NCBI RefSeq assembly: GCF_900142805.1
Contig: NZ_FRCF01000003.1
Span: 230,262-294,261, forward strand
Direction: 5' to 3'
Source: Lacicoccus alkaliphilus DSM 16010
GTDB lineage: Bacteria > Bacillota > Bacilli > Staphylococcales > Salinicoccaceae
Length of the DNA: 64,000 nt
The notes below the pieces were generated by a model that saw only the letters and a list, made by a program, of their open reading frames with translations, had not been told where the DNA came from and made no database searches. The position numbers and the translations under genes are program-made. Positions 17,864 to 27,507 of the stretch are shown piece after piece (positions within the stretch are counted from its first letter, which is position 1; each line of letters opens with the position of its first letter).

Positions 17864-19201
17864 ATGAAATTTAAGTTCTTCAGACCATTTTTTGTACTGG
17901 GCATGGGGCTCATGTTCCTCTCGACTTTGTTTGTGGACATCCCCGGTGTGGAAGTGGCCATTGCGGTCTTCACAGCGCTGGCGCTCATCAGTTACCTGCC
18001 ATACTTGAGTAAAGTGCCATTGACGGTCGTCATCGTATTGAATGTGACGGCTTTGATTTTCTACATCATCGGCGGCACCATCGACGATGTCGTTGAAGGG
18101 CTGCTCATGAATACAGCGGTGCTCATGATATTCATCTTTGTGCCCCTGCTCTCGATCCCCATCACTTCACCAAGGTACATGAGGGACATCACCGGGTTGA
18201 TGAAATCATCTTTTTCCAATACTAAAAAAACATATAACGCCTTGAAAATCGGGACATTTTCTATAGGGTCCGTGCTGAATGTCGGGACACTTCCGATCCT
18301 CTATTATCTGACCGATACGGACCAGTTCAAGGACCACAAATTGATGCGCATGGCTGCGCTGAACCGCGGGTTTGCACTCGCCTTCGCCTGGTCGCCTTAT
18401 TTCATCTCCATCGCAGTCGTCCTGTCCTACTTCGAAGTGCAGTGGATCACCATCGCAGCGTACGGTCTCACGCTTGCTGCCATCAGCATTGTGGCTGAAT
18501 GGTTTTTATTCCGCAAAAGGAAGTATCCGGAGATGCCCGACTCCCCACCGGTGTACTACAGTAAGCGGCGGATTGTGGAGCTGGGTGTGATCATGCTCTC
18601 GATGACGGGTGTGATCATCGTCCTGGATATATTCAGCAACTTTGCCATCGTCAACATCATTCCGATCGTGGCACTCGTATTGTTCTTCGTGTGGAGTGTT
18701 GCCATCGGCGGTGTCGAGAAAGTGGTGAAGGGACTGAAGTCCTATACGCAGGAGCGGATACCTAAGATGGGTAATGAACTTCTCGTATTCATCAGTGCCG
18801 GGGTGTTCGGGACATCTCTCCTTGTCATCGGGTTCGATACGCTTCTGATCGATACTCTTGAAGCGGCGGGTGTGAACCATGTGCTCCTGCTCATCCCGAT
18901 ATTCGCGGTGCTCATCATCGGCCTGTCATTCTTCAGTGTGCATCCCGTCATCACGATCACCATTGCCTCCCTGGCCGTGCTCAGCATGGACATGGACGTG
19001 GCCGACCATTACTATATCGCCATCGGACTGCTGCTCAGCTGGACGGTCACCGTCAATATGTCGCCGTTCACGGGTGTCAACCTGCTGATGTCGAGCCTCG
19101 CGAACAGAAGCATATTCACGCTGCCGAAACATAACGTGCTGTACAGTCTGCTGCTATGGCTTTCGGGTTATGCACTGCTCGTGATCTTGTATGTCATCTA
19201 A
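17864..19201 (+). CDS. Polytopic membrane protein, paralogue of the divergent neighbour
   Basis: 445 residues, ATG preceded by AAGGAAGATACAT. About twelve membrane segments; central LNRGFALAFAWSPYFISIAVVL aligns with LRAFSLAVIWSPLEVIVGLTV in the divergent protein, and both have an HPV motif followed by a small-residue-rich loop near the C-terminus. Probably a secondary carrier. The genes share a 183-base divergent control region (17681-17863). A strong terminator follows. Confidence 0.65.
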   Translation: MKFKFFRPFFVLGMGLMFLSTLFVDIPGVEVAIAVFTALALISYLPYLSKVPLTVVIVLNVTALIFYIIGGTIDDVVEGLLMNTAVLMIFIFVPLLSIPITSPRYMRDITGLMKSSFSNTKKTYNALKIGTFSIGSVLNVGTLPILYYLTDTDQFKDHKLMRMAALNRGFALAFAWSPYFISIAVVLSYFEVQWITIAAYGLTLAAISIVAEWFLFRKRKYPEMPDSPPVYYSKRRIVELGVIMLSMTGVIIVLDIFSNFAIVNIIPIVALVLFFVWSVAIGGVEKVVKGLKSYTQERIPKMGNELLVFISAGVFGTSLLVIGFDTLLIDTLEAAGVNHVLLLIPIFAVLIIGLSFFSVHPVITITIASLAVLSMDMDVADHYYIAIGLLLSWTVTVNMSPFTGVNLLMSSLANRSIFTLPKHNVLYSLLLWLSGYALLVILYVI

Positions 19202-19233
19202 AATGTGTCCCTGAATACAGGGACACATTTTTT
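19201..19233 (+). terminator. Intrinsic terminator
   Basis: AAATGTGTCCC (19201-19211) and GGGACACATTT (19220-19230) form an 11-bp stem followed by T's, immediately after the transporter stop; it can also serve the convergent M20 gene. Confidence 0.9.
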
Positions 19234-19265
19234 GATTCATATTATGAACATCCCGGACTCCCTGA

Positions 19266-20444
19266 TCAGGAATGTCTGTTCATATACTCAATCGTCGATT
19301 TTGACAAAATTTTGGCAGCGATCAACAGAGCCTCTTCATCGATGTCGAACTTCGGATGGTGATGCGGGTAGGGGTCCTCAGCGTCCCTTGGTCTCGCTCC
19401 TGTAAAAAAGTACGTTCCTTTGACTTCCTGCAGATAGTAGGAGAAGTCTTCGGCACCCATGGTGGGCTCTGTTTCCACAATGTTTTCCACCCCCGGCACA
19501 TCTTTGGCCACTTCCATGACGAATTCCGCTTCTTCCTTATGGTTTACGGTCACCGGGTAGCCTCTTGTGTACGTATAGTCATATGTGGCATTTGACAGGA
19601 GGCACGTCCCTTTGACCACCTGCTCGATTTCCTCTTCGATTTTTGAACGCACTGCTTCATTCAGTGCCCGTGCAGTTCCGACAAGTGTTGCGGAATCGGC
19701 AATGACGTTATACGGGCCTCTGGCATCGAATGAGCAGACGGATATGACCGCTGCGTCCAGAGGATTCACCCGCCGGCTGACGATCTGCTGGAGGTTGCTG
19801 ACGACCTGGGAGGCGATCAAAATGCTGTCTTTCGTTTCCTGGGGTATGGCACCATGGCCGCCTTTGCCCTGTATGGTGATCACGAATTTATCGGCGGAAG
19901 CCTGAAGCGCATCGTTGCGGTAGTGGATTTCGTGCAAAGGCACCTGTGACTGGAGATGGGTGCCGAAGATCACATCGACACCATCAAGACAGCCGTCTTC
20001 AATCATGGGCTTAGCCCCTCCGGGAGGCAGTTCTTCTGCATGCTGGTGGATGAAGACCACATCACCCTTCAATTCGCTTTTCAATTTATTCAGCGCTTTT
20101 GCCACACCCAGTAAAGTGGCAGTGTGACCGTCATGCCCGCATGCGTGCATCACGCCTTCATTCACCGACTTGAAATCGAAATCGTTCTCTTCAGTGATGG
20201 GCAGCGCATCAAAGTCCGCCCTGAGTGCGACCGTCGGCCCTTTCAGATCCCCTTTTAAAATCGCGACCACACCGTTCCCGCCGACCTGTTCCCTCACTTC
20301 GTGGCCGAGTTTCCTGTGATACTCTGCGATATACTTCGCTGTCTCCACTTCTTCAAACGACAATTCCGGATGTTTGTGCAAATGACGTCTGATTTCGACA
20401 ATTTCCCCGTAAAGCACATCCAAATGCGAAAATAATTTTTCCAT
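19266..20444 (-). CDS. M20 family amidohydrolase (hippurate hydrolase-like)
   Basis: 392 residues. The metal ligands of the M20D aminoacylase/hippuricase group are clear: HACGHDGH (Cys102, His104, Asp105), HAEELPPGG (Glu137-Glu138), THLQS, and a C-terminal HHHPKFDIDEEAL. Cytoplasmic enzyme that removes acyl groups from N-acyl amino acids or related amides; exact substrate unknown. RBS AAAGGGGACC before the ATG. The closest neighbours give no pathway context. Confidence 0.92.
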   Translation of the reverse strand: MEKLFSHLDVLYGEIVEIRRHLHKHPELSFEEVETAKYIAEYHRKLGHEVREQVGGNGVVAILKGDLKGPTVALRADFDALPITEENDFDFKSVNEGVMHACGHDGHTATLLGVAKALNKLKSELKGDVVFIHQHAEELPPGGAKPMIEDGCLDGVDVIFGTHLQSQVPLHEIHYRNDALQASADKFVITIQGKGGHGAIPQETKDSILIASQVVSNLQQIVSRRVNPLDAAVISVCSFDARGPYNVIADSATLVGTARALNEAVRSKIEEEIEQVVKGTCLLSNATYDYTYTRGYPVTVNHKEEAEFVMEVAKDVPGVENIVETEPTMGAEDFSYYLQEVKGTYFFTGARPRDAEDPYPHHHPKFDIDEEALLIAAKILSKSTIEYMNRHS

Positions 20445-20584
20445 AGACAGGTCCCCTTTGCTTTGATATCAGTAAAATTATACCATTATCAAAATATTTC
20501 GACAATGGAAAGAAAGAGTGTTTTATATTAATGAAATCGGAGTGTAAGATGTTATAATAAGACATTATGAACAGGAGGCGGCTT

Positions 20585-21169
20585 ATGGAATATGTAGCGC
20601 TTGATATAGAAACGGCCAACAGGGAAAGAAGTTCTATCTGTTCGATCGGGATGGTCAAGTTTGAAGAAGGACAGATCGTTGATGAGTTTTATACGCTGAT
20701 TAATCCGGAGGCTCATTTCTCCTATGCAAATATAGAAATACACGGCATCACGGAGACGGATGTGAGAGGCGAGCCTACATTCCCTGAATTGAACAGGGAT
20801 ATTGAGTCATTCATCGGTGACCAGCTGATGGTCGCACACTTTTCCCAGTTCGACATGTACGGCATCCAGGATGCCTACAGGAAATATAGTATGGCGATAC
20901 CGCCATTGAATTACATTTGTTCCTACAGGCTGTCGAAAAGCTTATACCGGCTGCCGAATCATAAACTCGTGAACATGGCGAAATACTTCAATGTGGCCGC
21001 CGACAACCACCATAATGCACTGGCGGATGCGAGGATGGCAGGTCACATCACGTACAATATCCTTAAAGAAAATAACTTGAGCATCGAAGAATTCAATGCG
21101 TACCATAATTATCAGCTGGGTACACTTGGCAGGAACGGCTATACGAAAAAGAGGAAGAGAAGATATTAA
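20585..21169 (+). CDS. DnaQ-like 3'-5' exonuclease (DEDDh family)
   Basis: 194 residues from the ATG at 20585, behind AGGAGGCG; a start at 20567 lies within that ribosome site. Exo I YVALDIETAN (Asp, Glu), Exo II HFSQFDMYGIQ (Asp), Exo III HHNALADARMAG (His, Asp) are all present, so the nuclease should be active. Stand-alone RNase T/epsilon-type exonucleases act in DNA repair or RNA trimming. TATAAT at about 20553 is a likely -10 box. Confidence 0.9.
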   Translation: MEYVALDIETANRERSSICSIGMVKFEEGQIVDEFYTLINPEAHFSYANIEIHGITETDVRGEPTFPELNRDIESFIGDQLMVAHFSQFDMYGIQDAYRKYSMAIPPLNYICSYRLSKSLYRLPNHKLVNMAKYFNVAADNHHNALADARMAGHITYNILKENNLSIEEFNAYHNYQLGTLGRNGYTKKRKRRY

Positions 21170-21198
21170 ATAGAGATATTGTTATTAAAATTACGCAT

Positions 21199-21237
21199 AA
21201 AAAAGCCATCGCACTCTCGAGTGCGATGGCTTTTTTT
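21199..21237. terminator. Strong bidirectional terminator
   Basis: AAAAGCCATCGCACT and AGTGCGATGGCTTTT form a perfect stem of about 16 bp with a 4-base loop and seven T. A second small hairpin (GGCC arms, 21249-21270) follows towards the aconitase stop. Separates the convergent exonuclease and aconitase genes. Confidence 0.92.
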
Positions 21238-21280
21238 CTTCTCAATATTAAAGGCCCCGGAAGGCCTTTTAACATCCATA

Positions 21281-23218
21281 TTATTGTCTCTGTTTCACCC
21301 AGTTGATGATGCCGCCGGCAAGCATGATGTCCAGGTGCCTCTGTGTCATGCTGTGCTTCACCGGGATTCTCTTTCCTGATTCCTTCAAGGTCACTTCAAA
21401 TGTATCACTGTTCTTGATATTGTCATGGACGTTCCTGAATTCGATTGTCTCACCATGCTCGATCAATTCGTGGTCTTCCGGGTTCACGAATGTGAGCGGC
21501 AGTATGCCGAAGTTGATGAGGTTCTGCAGGTGGATCCTGGCAAAGTCCTTCACCAAAGCCACTTTCATACCGAGATAGCGCGGGGCGAGCACTGCGTGTT
21601 CACGGCTGGACCCCTGGCCGTAGTTGTGGCCTGCCACGATCATATGGCCGCCTTCATCCAGCACTTCATGTGCACGATCGTTATAGGTTTCATCGACACC
21701 TTCGAAGGTGAATGTACTGATCATCTCGATGTTACTGCGGTACGGCAGCACCCTTGAACCGCCGGCGAGTATTTCGTCAGTCGAGATGTTGTCCCCCATC
21801 TTGAGGAGCACCGGTACATCGAAGTTGTCTTCGAGCGGCTCGAAATCAGGGATTTTCGAGATGTTCGGTCCTTTTTCAATTTCGACGCTTTGATTATCTT
21901 CCGGAGGTGCCTCCAGCATTTCAAGCCCTTTTTCCGGTATTGCCGGTTCCTCGATTTCAGGGTATGGAATATCCAGCGTCCTCGGGTCTGTGATGACCCC
22001 GGTCAAAGCTGAAGCAGCTGCCGTTTCCGGACTGCACAGGAAGACGCTGTCCTCTTTCGTCCCGGAACGGCCCGGGAAGTTCCTCGGCGTCGTACGGAGA
22101 CTGTTCTGGCCGGATGCCGGTGCCTGACCCATCCCGATGCAGCCGTTACAGCCTGCCTGATGGAGACGTCCGCTTGCGGATAAGAGGTTCGCGATATGCC
22201 CGTGTTCGACGAGCTGCTGGAGCTGCTGTCTGGACGTCGGGTTGATATCGAATGAAATCCCGTTCGCCACCTGCCTGTCTTCGACGATCTTACTCGCAAT
22301 CGCAAAATCACGATAGCCGGGGTTGGCAGATGAACCGATATACGACTGGTAGATCGGGTCCCCTTCGATTTCAGACACCGGCACGACATTATCCGGGCTC
22401 GTCGGTTTTGCAATGAGCGGCACCAGCTCGGATAAATTCACTTCATCGTGATCATCGTACTCCGCACCTTCGTCCGCCTTCAATTCCACCCATTCATGTT
22501 CACGCTTCTGGGTCTTCATGAAGCGCTTCACTTCATCATCCGACGGGAAGACCGAGGCGGTTGCACCGAGTTCGGCACCCATGTTCGCAATCACGTGGCG
22601 GTCCATCGCGGACAGGCTGTCGAGGCCCGGACCGTAATATTCGATGATCTTGCCCACACCACCTTTGACGCTGTGGCGGCGGAGCAGTTCCAAAATGACG
22701 TCTTTTGCACTGACCCACTCGGGGAGTTCACCTGTGAGTTTTATTCCCATGATGCGCGGCATCGTCACGTGATATGGTTCTCCCACCATCGCCATGGCGA
22801 CATCGATCCCGCCGGCCCCCATCGCAAGCATGCCCATACAGCCGTTGGCACATGTATGGCTGTCCGAGCCGAGCAGGGTTTTGCCGGGTATGGCGAGGTC
22901 CTGCATATGGACCGGGTGGCTCACCCCGTTGCCTGGTCTGCTGTAATAAACGCCGAAACGCTGGGCGGCACTTCTCAGGAATATGTGGTCATCGGGGTTG
23001 CGGTGGTCATCCTGGATCAGGTTATGGTCGACGTATTGGGCGGACACTTCCGTCTTCACCTTGTCGAGTTCCATCGCTTCCAACTCCAGCATCACCATCG
23101 TCCCGGTCGCGTCCTGCGTGAGTGTCTGGTCGATTGTCAGGCCGATCTCCGACCCTGGTGTCATCTCGCCTGACACCAGGTGATCCCTGATCAACTTTTG
23201 AGCAACATTCAACTGCAT
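21281..23218 (-). CDS. Aconitate hydratase, short (about 650 aa) type
   Basis: 645 residues. The [4Fe-4S] ligands appear in SDSHTCANGCMG and GCNGCIGMGQAPA, and the swivel domain follows (GDNISTDEILAGG, YGQGSSREHAVLAPRYLG with the catalytic Ser-Arg). At 645 residues it belongs to the shorter aconitase group seen in some Firmicutes and Bacteroidetes, not the ~900-residue AcnA usual in staphylococci. Interconverts citrate and isocitrate. RBS CAGGAGGGG upstream; stands alone. Whether a long AcnA exists elsewhere cannot be told here. Confidence 0.9.
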   Translation of the reverse strand: MQLNVAQKLIRDHLVSGEMTPGSEIGLTIDQTLTQDATGTMVMLELEAMELDKVKTEVSAQYVDHNLIQDDHRNPDDHIFLRSAAQRFGVYYSRPGNGVSHPVHMQDLAIPGKTLLGSDSHTCANGCMGMLAMGAGGIDVAMAMVGEPYHVTMPRIMGIKLTGELPEWVSAKDVILELLRRHSVKGGVGKIIEYYGPGLDSLSAMDRHVIANMGAELGATASVFPSDDEVKRFMKTQKREHEWVELKADEGAEYDDHDEVNLSELVPLIAKPTSPDNVVPVSEIEGDPIYQSYIGSSANPGYRDFAIASKIVEDRQVANGISFDINPTSRQQLQQLVEHGHIANLLSASGRLHQAGCNGCIGMGQAPASGQNSLRTTPRNFPGRSGTKEDSVFLCSPETAAASALTGVITDPRTLDIPYPEIEEPAIPEKGLEMLEAPPEDNQSVEIEKGPNISKIPDFEPLEDNFDVPVLLKMGDNISTDEILAGGSRVLPYRSNIEMISTFTFEGVDETYNDRAHEVLDEGGHMIVAGHNYGQGSSREHAVLAPRYLGMKVALVKDFARIHLQNLINFGILPLTFVNPEDHELIEHGETIEFRNVHDNIKNSDTFEVTLKESGKRIPVKHSMTQRHLDIMLAGGIINWVKQRQ

Positions 23219-23379
23219 TTCTTACCCCTCCTGAACATGATTTCATTAGCTCGCTGTTAAAAATCCTGTCTATATACTATTGCACTAAAACGGGCAGGGT
23301 AAACTGAAAACCTTGAGATTGGGAAAAGGGCTCACTTACAGGCGGGGGGGCGGACGGGCAACTGAACGGTGAAGATCCA

Positions 23380-23817
23380 TCATTGCAGGTCTTTTTTGAA
23401 GACATAACTCACTTTATCGTAATCCATCTTGTCTTCATAGAAATGATGCGCCCCGGTACGTTTCAGGCCGGAGGAAAGCGCGACGCTTTCATAGTCATGC
23501 CGCTTTGCCCAGGCGTGTATGAAACTTAAAAGTCTCGCGCCGTATCCATTCGACCTGAAGTTCTCATCCGTCACCAAATCACACACCCAGACGAATCTGC
23601 CGTAATACAACGTGATCATCGGTTTGAATCCGCAGACGGCAACGATCCTTTCACCTTCGAACAAAGCATGGAGGGAATAACTGTCTTTATCCCTCGCTTC
23701 ATTCACAAGTTCAAGGTATTGTCCTTTACTCAGATGGGACCTCAATTGCTGCATTACGGGAAAAGCGGCAAGGATTTCCGCATCAGTGGTCAGTTCTTTA
23801 ACCTCTTCATTCTCCAT
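23380..23817 (-). CDS. GNAT family N-acetyltransferase
   Basis: 145 residues. The acetyl-CoA-binding strand-turn [25 protein letters not shown] contains the Q/R-x-x-G-x-G/A variant RSNGYGA; the [25 protein letters not shown] segment is a common C-terminal GNAT pattern. Substrate unknown. AAGGGGATGG precedes the ATG. Single gene. Confidence 0.88.
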   Translation of the reverse strand: MENEEVKELTTDAEILAAFPVMQQLRSHLSKGQYLELVNEARDKDSYSLHALFEGERIVAVCGFKPMITLYYGRFVWVCDLVTDENFRSNGYGARLLSFIHAWAKRHDYESVALSSGLKRTGAHHFYEDKMDYDKVSYVFKKDLQ

Positions 23818-23910
23818 GGTTCCATCCCCTTAATTTTTCTAAATCGATAATCCGGCTGTTCATACCATCCAGGCCCAGGGCCGTTGCACCAAAGTTCCCC
23901 ATCATCAGAT

Positions 23911-23947
23911 AAAAAAGCGGGACACCTTGCATTAGGGCGTCCCGGCT
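23911..23947 (-). terminator. Intrinsic terminator of the small membrane protein gene
   Basis: On the minus strand GCCGGGACGCC pairs with GGTGTCCCGC (one G-U) and six T follow (plus-strand A run 23911-23916). It lies 35 bases past the stop of the 59-codon gene. Confidence 0.85.
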
Positions 23948-23982
23948 GTATCTATTCTTCTGCACTCATCATGCACTTCCAT

Positions 23983-24162
23983 TTATATGAACCATTGGGC
24001 AGGTATTGTATCCCTGTGTGATACTGTATATTCAATGCTGTTTTCCGGCAGCCATCCCGCAGCATCTTCGACCCTCTCTTCGGTCCCGCTCAGGACCCAG
24101 ATCAGGATGAATGAAAGGAGCAGCATCAGAAACATCCCAACCATCAATAATATCGCTTTCAT
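23983..24162 (-). CDS. Small single-span membrane protein (59 aa)
   Basis: 59 residues from the ATG at 24162 behind GAGGGGGATTAAG. Residues 3-23 form one hydrophobic helix, followed by an acidic then polar tail (GTEERVEDAAGWLPENS). No family recognised. A convincing terminator just downstream supports it as a real transcription unit. Confidence 0.6.
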   Translation of the reverse strand: MKAILLMVGMFLMLLLSFILIWVLSGTEERVEDAAGWLPENSIEYTVSHRDTIPAQWFI

Positions 24163-24241
24163 CTTAATCCCCCTCGTCAGCTTTCTTTTATTGTAATTCA
24201 AGGGCATGGCGCTGTAAATGCAACATTTTCCAGGTGATGGA

Positions 24242-24862
24242 TCAAACCCGCTGCTCCCAAATTCTGTTCATCCCGATTCTGGCCAGACTGGCGTAGTTGA
24301 GGATGTCGTTGATTTTCCATAATCGTTCCCCGGATTTGTTTTCTAATGTTATGAAATAGATTCTTTGAAGGGCCTGGAATATCTCATATAATTTCCGGTC
24401 TTCATTACGCAGTCTTTCATTGGCCGCGGGACGGTTGGTGAAGTCGAGAGCATATGTTTCTGCAAGGGTCTTCTCAAACCAACGGTAGATTCTGGTGACA
24501 GTTTCTTTATCACCTTGGGCGTCATAGTAATCAATCAACTCATGATCATTGGAAATCATCTTCAGTGTTTCCATGTCTGTGATATCGGGATCTGTCATCT
24601 CATCCGGCTGTCCCCCTCCACCGATACTGGGGAGCTGTTTCTGTGCCTCATCATGAGATCCGACGATGTCTTCTAAATTTTTACGGGCCTGTTCCACTTC
24701 AAAGCTGATGTATCCGTCTCCATATCCTATTTTTTCGACTCTTGAAAACAGCTTTGAAATCTTCCTGCGGTACATGATGATGAATATTAAAAGCAGCCAC
24801 GCCATGTTGAAATTGGACAGTATCAGTTCAGTAAAGCCATATACAGTCTCGAGGATAGTCAT
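24242..24862 (-). CDS. Hypothetical membrane-anchored protein
   Basis: 206 residues from the ATG at 24862, with GGAGGAGAAAA upstream. One membrane helix near the N-terminus (about residues 16-33, AWLLLIFIIMYRR) is followed by a basic stretch and a mostly helical, charged cytoplasmic part (EQARKNLEDIVGSHDEAQKQ; YEIFQALQRIYFITLENKS). No known domain recognised. Monocistronic by its surroundings. Confidence 0.6.
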   Translation of the reverse strand: MTILETVYGFTELILSNFNMAWLLLIFIIMYRRKISKLFSRVEKIGYGDGYISFEVEQARKNLEDIVGSHDEAQKQLPSIGGGGQPDEMTDPDITDMETLKMISNDHELIDYYDAQGDKETVTRIYRWFEKTLAETYALDFTNRPAANERLRNEDRKLYEIFQALQRIYFITLENKSGERLWKINDILNYASLARIGMNRIWEQRV

Positions 24863-25028
24863 TTTTCTCCTCCTTTCAAAAAAATTTCCGATTGGCATGA
24901 ACGTTCCGTGCGCAGTGACTTATTACATCCATTATACCACTTGGCATGATAAGCACCCCAATGTGCTGGATTCAAGATCAGCATCTCAGGGTATAAGATG
25001 TTGAACATTCAATTCAAGGGGTGAAGAG

Positions 25029-25475
25029 ATGGCATTCGACTATGACATTGATTTCGATTCGATTGATTTCCGTAAACAGCCTGAGCTCTACCGCGTCGGG
25101 CGGGGCGAGCAGGGTGTGCTGCTTGTCGAGCCTTATAAAAGTGAGATACTCCCGCACTGGCGCTTCAAGACCCCGGACATCGCACGCGAGTCGTCCAATA
25201 AAATCTATGAAATGTATGAAGAGTATAAAGAAGAAAATGATTTCGTCGGCATGGACATGGCCCGGAAATTCCTGCAGATGGGCTACACGCGGTCCCGCCG
25301 CTATGCCAACTACAAAGGCGGCCGGAAGTACGGCAAAGACGGGGAAGTGAATGAACGGCAAATTGATGAGGAGAAGGCGGAATCCGCACGGATCTTCGAG
25401 GAGAAATGGATCAGGGTCCGTGAAGACGAAGATTATCTGAAATTGAAACGTGACCATCAGAAAAAGTATGGGTGA
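25029..25475 (+). CDS. DUF4385 family protein
   Basis: 148 residues, ATG behind AAGGGGTGAAGAG. YRVGRGEQGVLLVEPYKSEILPHWRFKTPDIARESS and DFVGMDMARKFLQMGYTRSRRYANYKGGRKY match the DUF4385 pattern, found in diverse bacteria and phages. The function is unknown; the protein is soluble and highly charged. Confidence 0.75.
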   Translation: MAFDYDIDFDSIDFRKQPELYRVGRGEQGVLLVEPYKSEILPHWRFKTPDIARESSNKIYEMYEEYKEENDFVGMDMARKFLQMGYTRSRRYANYKGGRKYGKDGEVNERQIDEEKAESARIFEEKWIRVREDEDYLKLKRDHQKKYG

Positions 25476-25529
25476 AGTCCCATCACATGAATGATCCGGG
25501 CCATACACGGTTTTTTTGTGTTCAAAAGT

Positions 25530-25550
25530 GAAAATATTGTTAACATTTTC
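25530..25550. promoter_or_regulatory. Imperfect palindrome upstream of the DUF438 gene
   Basis: GAAAAT and ATTTTC arms flank a TTGTTAAC-containing centre, with 8 of 10 positions per arm complementary over 21 bases. It lies 93 bases upstream of the hemerythrin-PAS protein start and could be an operator for a redox or nitrosative-stress regulator. No regulator can be assigned by eye. Confidence 0.3.
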
Positions 25551-25642
25551 GGATCTGATATTTTTATCACTTCAAATGATATATGATAGATGTATTAAAT
25601 ATATATCTTTAAAGCCGGGGCTTCCGGTGATGGGGTGATACT

Positions 25643-26836
25643 GTGTCAAAGGTCATGGAAGACGTGAAGACGGTCAGGAATTTAATGAAGCGGGTGCAGG
25701 AAGGGGTGCCGCAGGCAGACATCCTGCCCGATTACAGCACATATGCTGAGACCTTCGATCTGCTGGACGTATTCAAGGCGGTCCTGGAGTTGAAGCATAC
25801 TGAAAAAGGGATGACGGTAGATGATATCCGGGCATTTTTTGAAATGCACCTTCATTTATATGGTCATGATGTTACAGAAATCCATATCAGTGGGGATGAA
25901 AACCATCCGCTGCATATACTGAGGCGGGAGAATGAGCTGTTTTCGGACACGCTTGAAATCATCGGATATTTGATTGAAGGTGTGGAGGATGGGGAGGACA
26001 GCCTTCTTGAAACACTCATCGCCGAAGTTGGACGACTGGGCGAGTTGAACCGCCATTTCAACAGGAAAGAGAAGCTTTATTTCCCCCTGCTTGAAAGGTA
26101 CGGCATCCATGCACTGCCGCGGACGACATGGAAAGCACACGACCATATCCGTGCATTGCTCAAGGGCATGAAAGGGCTTTTGAGGAACACGGCGGACCTG
26201 GATTTTGTTCATATACGACAGTCATTCAACAAATTGAAGGCGGCATGCCGGGTAGTCGTCATGGAGGAGGATCATCTGCTCATCCCGGTTACGCAGCTGC
26301 TCTTCAAAGAGCGCGACTGGTGTGCCATTGCAGTTGAAAGCAGTGCATTCGGCTATGCCGTCGATGCAGGGGATTATTTCAAATCCCGAAGGCCAACGGT
26401 GAAGCCGCTTGATCATACCGAGCAGCTGCAGTTCGGAGGCGGATATCTGACGGCTAAGGAAGCGAACCTTATATTGAACAACCTGCCTGTTGAACTTACA
26501 TTCATCGATAAAAACGGGATCTTCAAATATTTCAATGAAGTCGTCGAATCTTCTGAAATGATGTTCATACGCACCCCGCTTTCAATCGGCCGTAATGTCG
26601 CGAATTGTCATCCGCCGAAGAGTTTGAAAAAGGTGATGTATGTCATCAGGGATCTTAAAAATAAAGTTAAAGACTCGGAGACGATGTGGTTCAAAAAGGG
26701 TGATCAGTTCATTCACATCACCTACAAGGCGATGTTCGACGAAAGGGATGAATTCATGGGGGTCCTTGAATACGTTCAGGACATCCAGCCGTTCCTGGAA
26801 CTGCCGCGCGACATGAAGCGGAATGTGAGCAGGTAG
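25643..26836 (+). CDS. DUF438 / hemerythrin / PAS domain protein
   Basis: 397 residues from a GTG (GGGGTGATACT upstream). N-terminal DUF438 (about 1-75), then a hemerythrin-like four-helix domain with His/Glu ligands (HPLHILRREN, HFNRKEKLYFPLLERYG, WKAHDHIRALLKG, MEEDHLLIPV), then a C-terminal PAS-type domain (NNLPVELTFIDKNGIFKYFNE). Relatives bind di-iron or haem and are linked to nitric oxide and redox sensing. No output kinase or DNA-binding domain is present. It is followed by ferritin, which fits an iron/oxidant role. Confidence 0.88.
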   Translation: MSKVMEDVKTVRNLMKRVQEGVPQADILPDYSTYAETFDLLDVFKAVLELKHTEKGMTVDDIRAFFEMHLHLYGHDVTEIHISGDENHPLHILRRENELFSDTLEIIGYLIEGVEDGEDSLLETLIAEVGRLGELNRHFNRKEKLYFPLLERYGIHALPRTTWKAHDHIRALLKGMKGLLRNTADLDFVHIRQSFNKLKAACRVVVMEEDHLLIPVTQLLFKERDWCAIAVESSAFGYAVDAGDYFKSRRPTVKPLDHTEQLQFGGGYLTAKEANLILNNLPVELTFIDKNGIFKYFNEVVESSEMMFIRTPLSIGRNVANCHPPKSLKKVMYVIRDLKNKVKDSETMWFKKGDQFIHITYKAMFDERDEFMGVLEYVQDIQPFLELPRDMKRNVSR

Positions 26837-26901
26837 GAAGCCGGATTTTTGGAAGTATGCATTCACATTCGTTAAAATGGTGATGAAAGGGAGGTTCTAA
26901 A

Positions 26902-27408
26902 ATGTTATCAGATAAGTTGAAACAGGCTTTGATCGATCAGATGAACCATGAATTTGCAGCAGCGCATGAATATTTGGCGATGGCGTCCTATTGTGAGAAT
27001 CAGAGCTATGATGGGTTCGCCAACTTCTATAAGCAACAGGCGAAAGAAGAACGTTTTCACGGCACAAAGATCTACAACTATTTGAATGACCGCGGCGTGC
27101 ACGCAAAATTCCAGGCCATCCCGGAACCGAAAAATGATTACGAGTCGCTCCTTGATACATTCAGACATGGGCTTGAGCAGGAGAAGACGGTGACAAGGAA
27201 TTTCTATGAGATTTCAGATATCGCCACCGAAGACCGGGAGCATATGACGTTGTCATTCGTCAGATGGTTCCTGGATGAGCAGGTGGAAGAGGAATCAATG
27301 TTCGAGACGCATCTCGACTACATCGGCCGCCTGAAAGATGATGGCAATGCTTTGTATGTATATGAGCAAGAGCTCGCCAAAAGGCATTTTAACGTGCCGG
27401 AGGAATAA
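26902..27408 (+). CDS. ftnA: Ferritin (non-haem)
   Basis: 168 residues. The ferroxidase ligands are in place: Glu17 ([10 protein letters not shown]), Glu50 and His53 (KEERFHG), Glu94 (LEQEK) and the DEQVEEE segment near 125-131. Forms 24-mer iron-storage shells in the cytoplasm. RBS AAGGGAGG. Follows the hemerythrin protein after 65 bases. No obvious Fur or PerR box was recognised upstream. Confidence 0.95.
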   Translation: MLSDKLKQALIDQMNHEFAAAHEYLAMASYCENQSYDGFANFYKQQAKEERFHGTKIYNYLNDRGVHAKFQAIPEPKNDYESLLDTFRHGLEQEKTVTRNFYEISDIATEDREHMTLSFVRWFLDEQVEEESMFETHLDYIGRLKDDGNALYVYEQELAKRHFNVPEE

Positions 27409-27507
27409 GCAGAACATTTCCCGGGAAATTTATTTTCGGGAGAATGAGTAGAGGCTGGGTGGAACCCGGCTTCTTTTTATTTGGAATTCTGGTATATTGA
27501 CGCCCCT

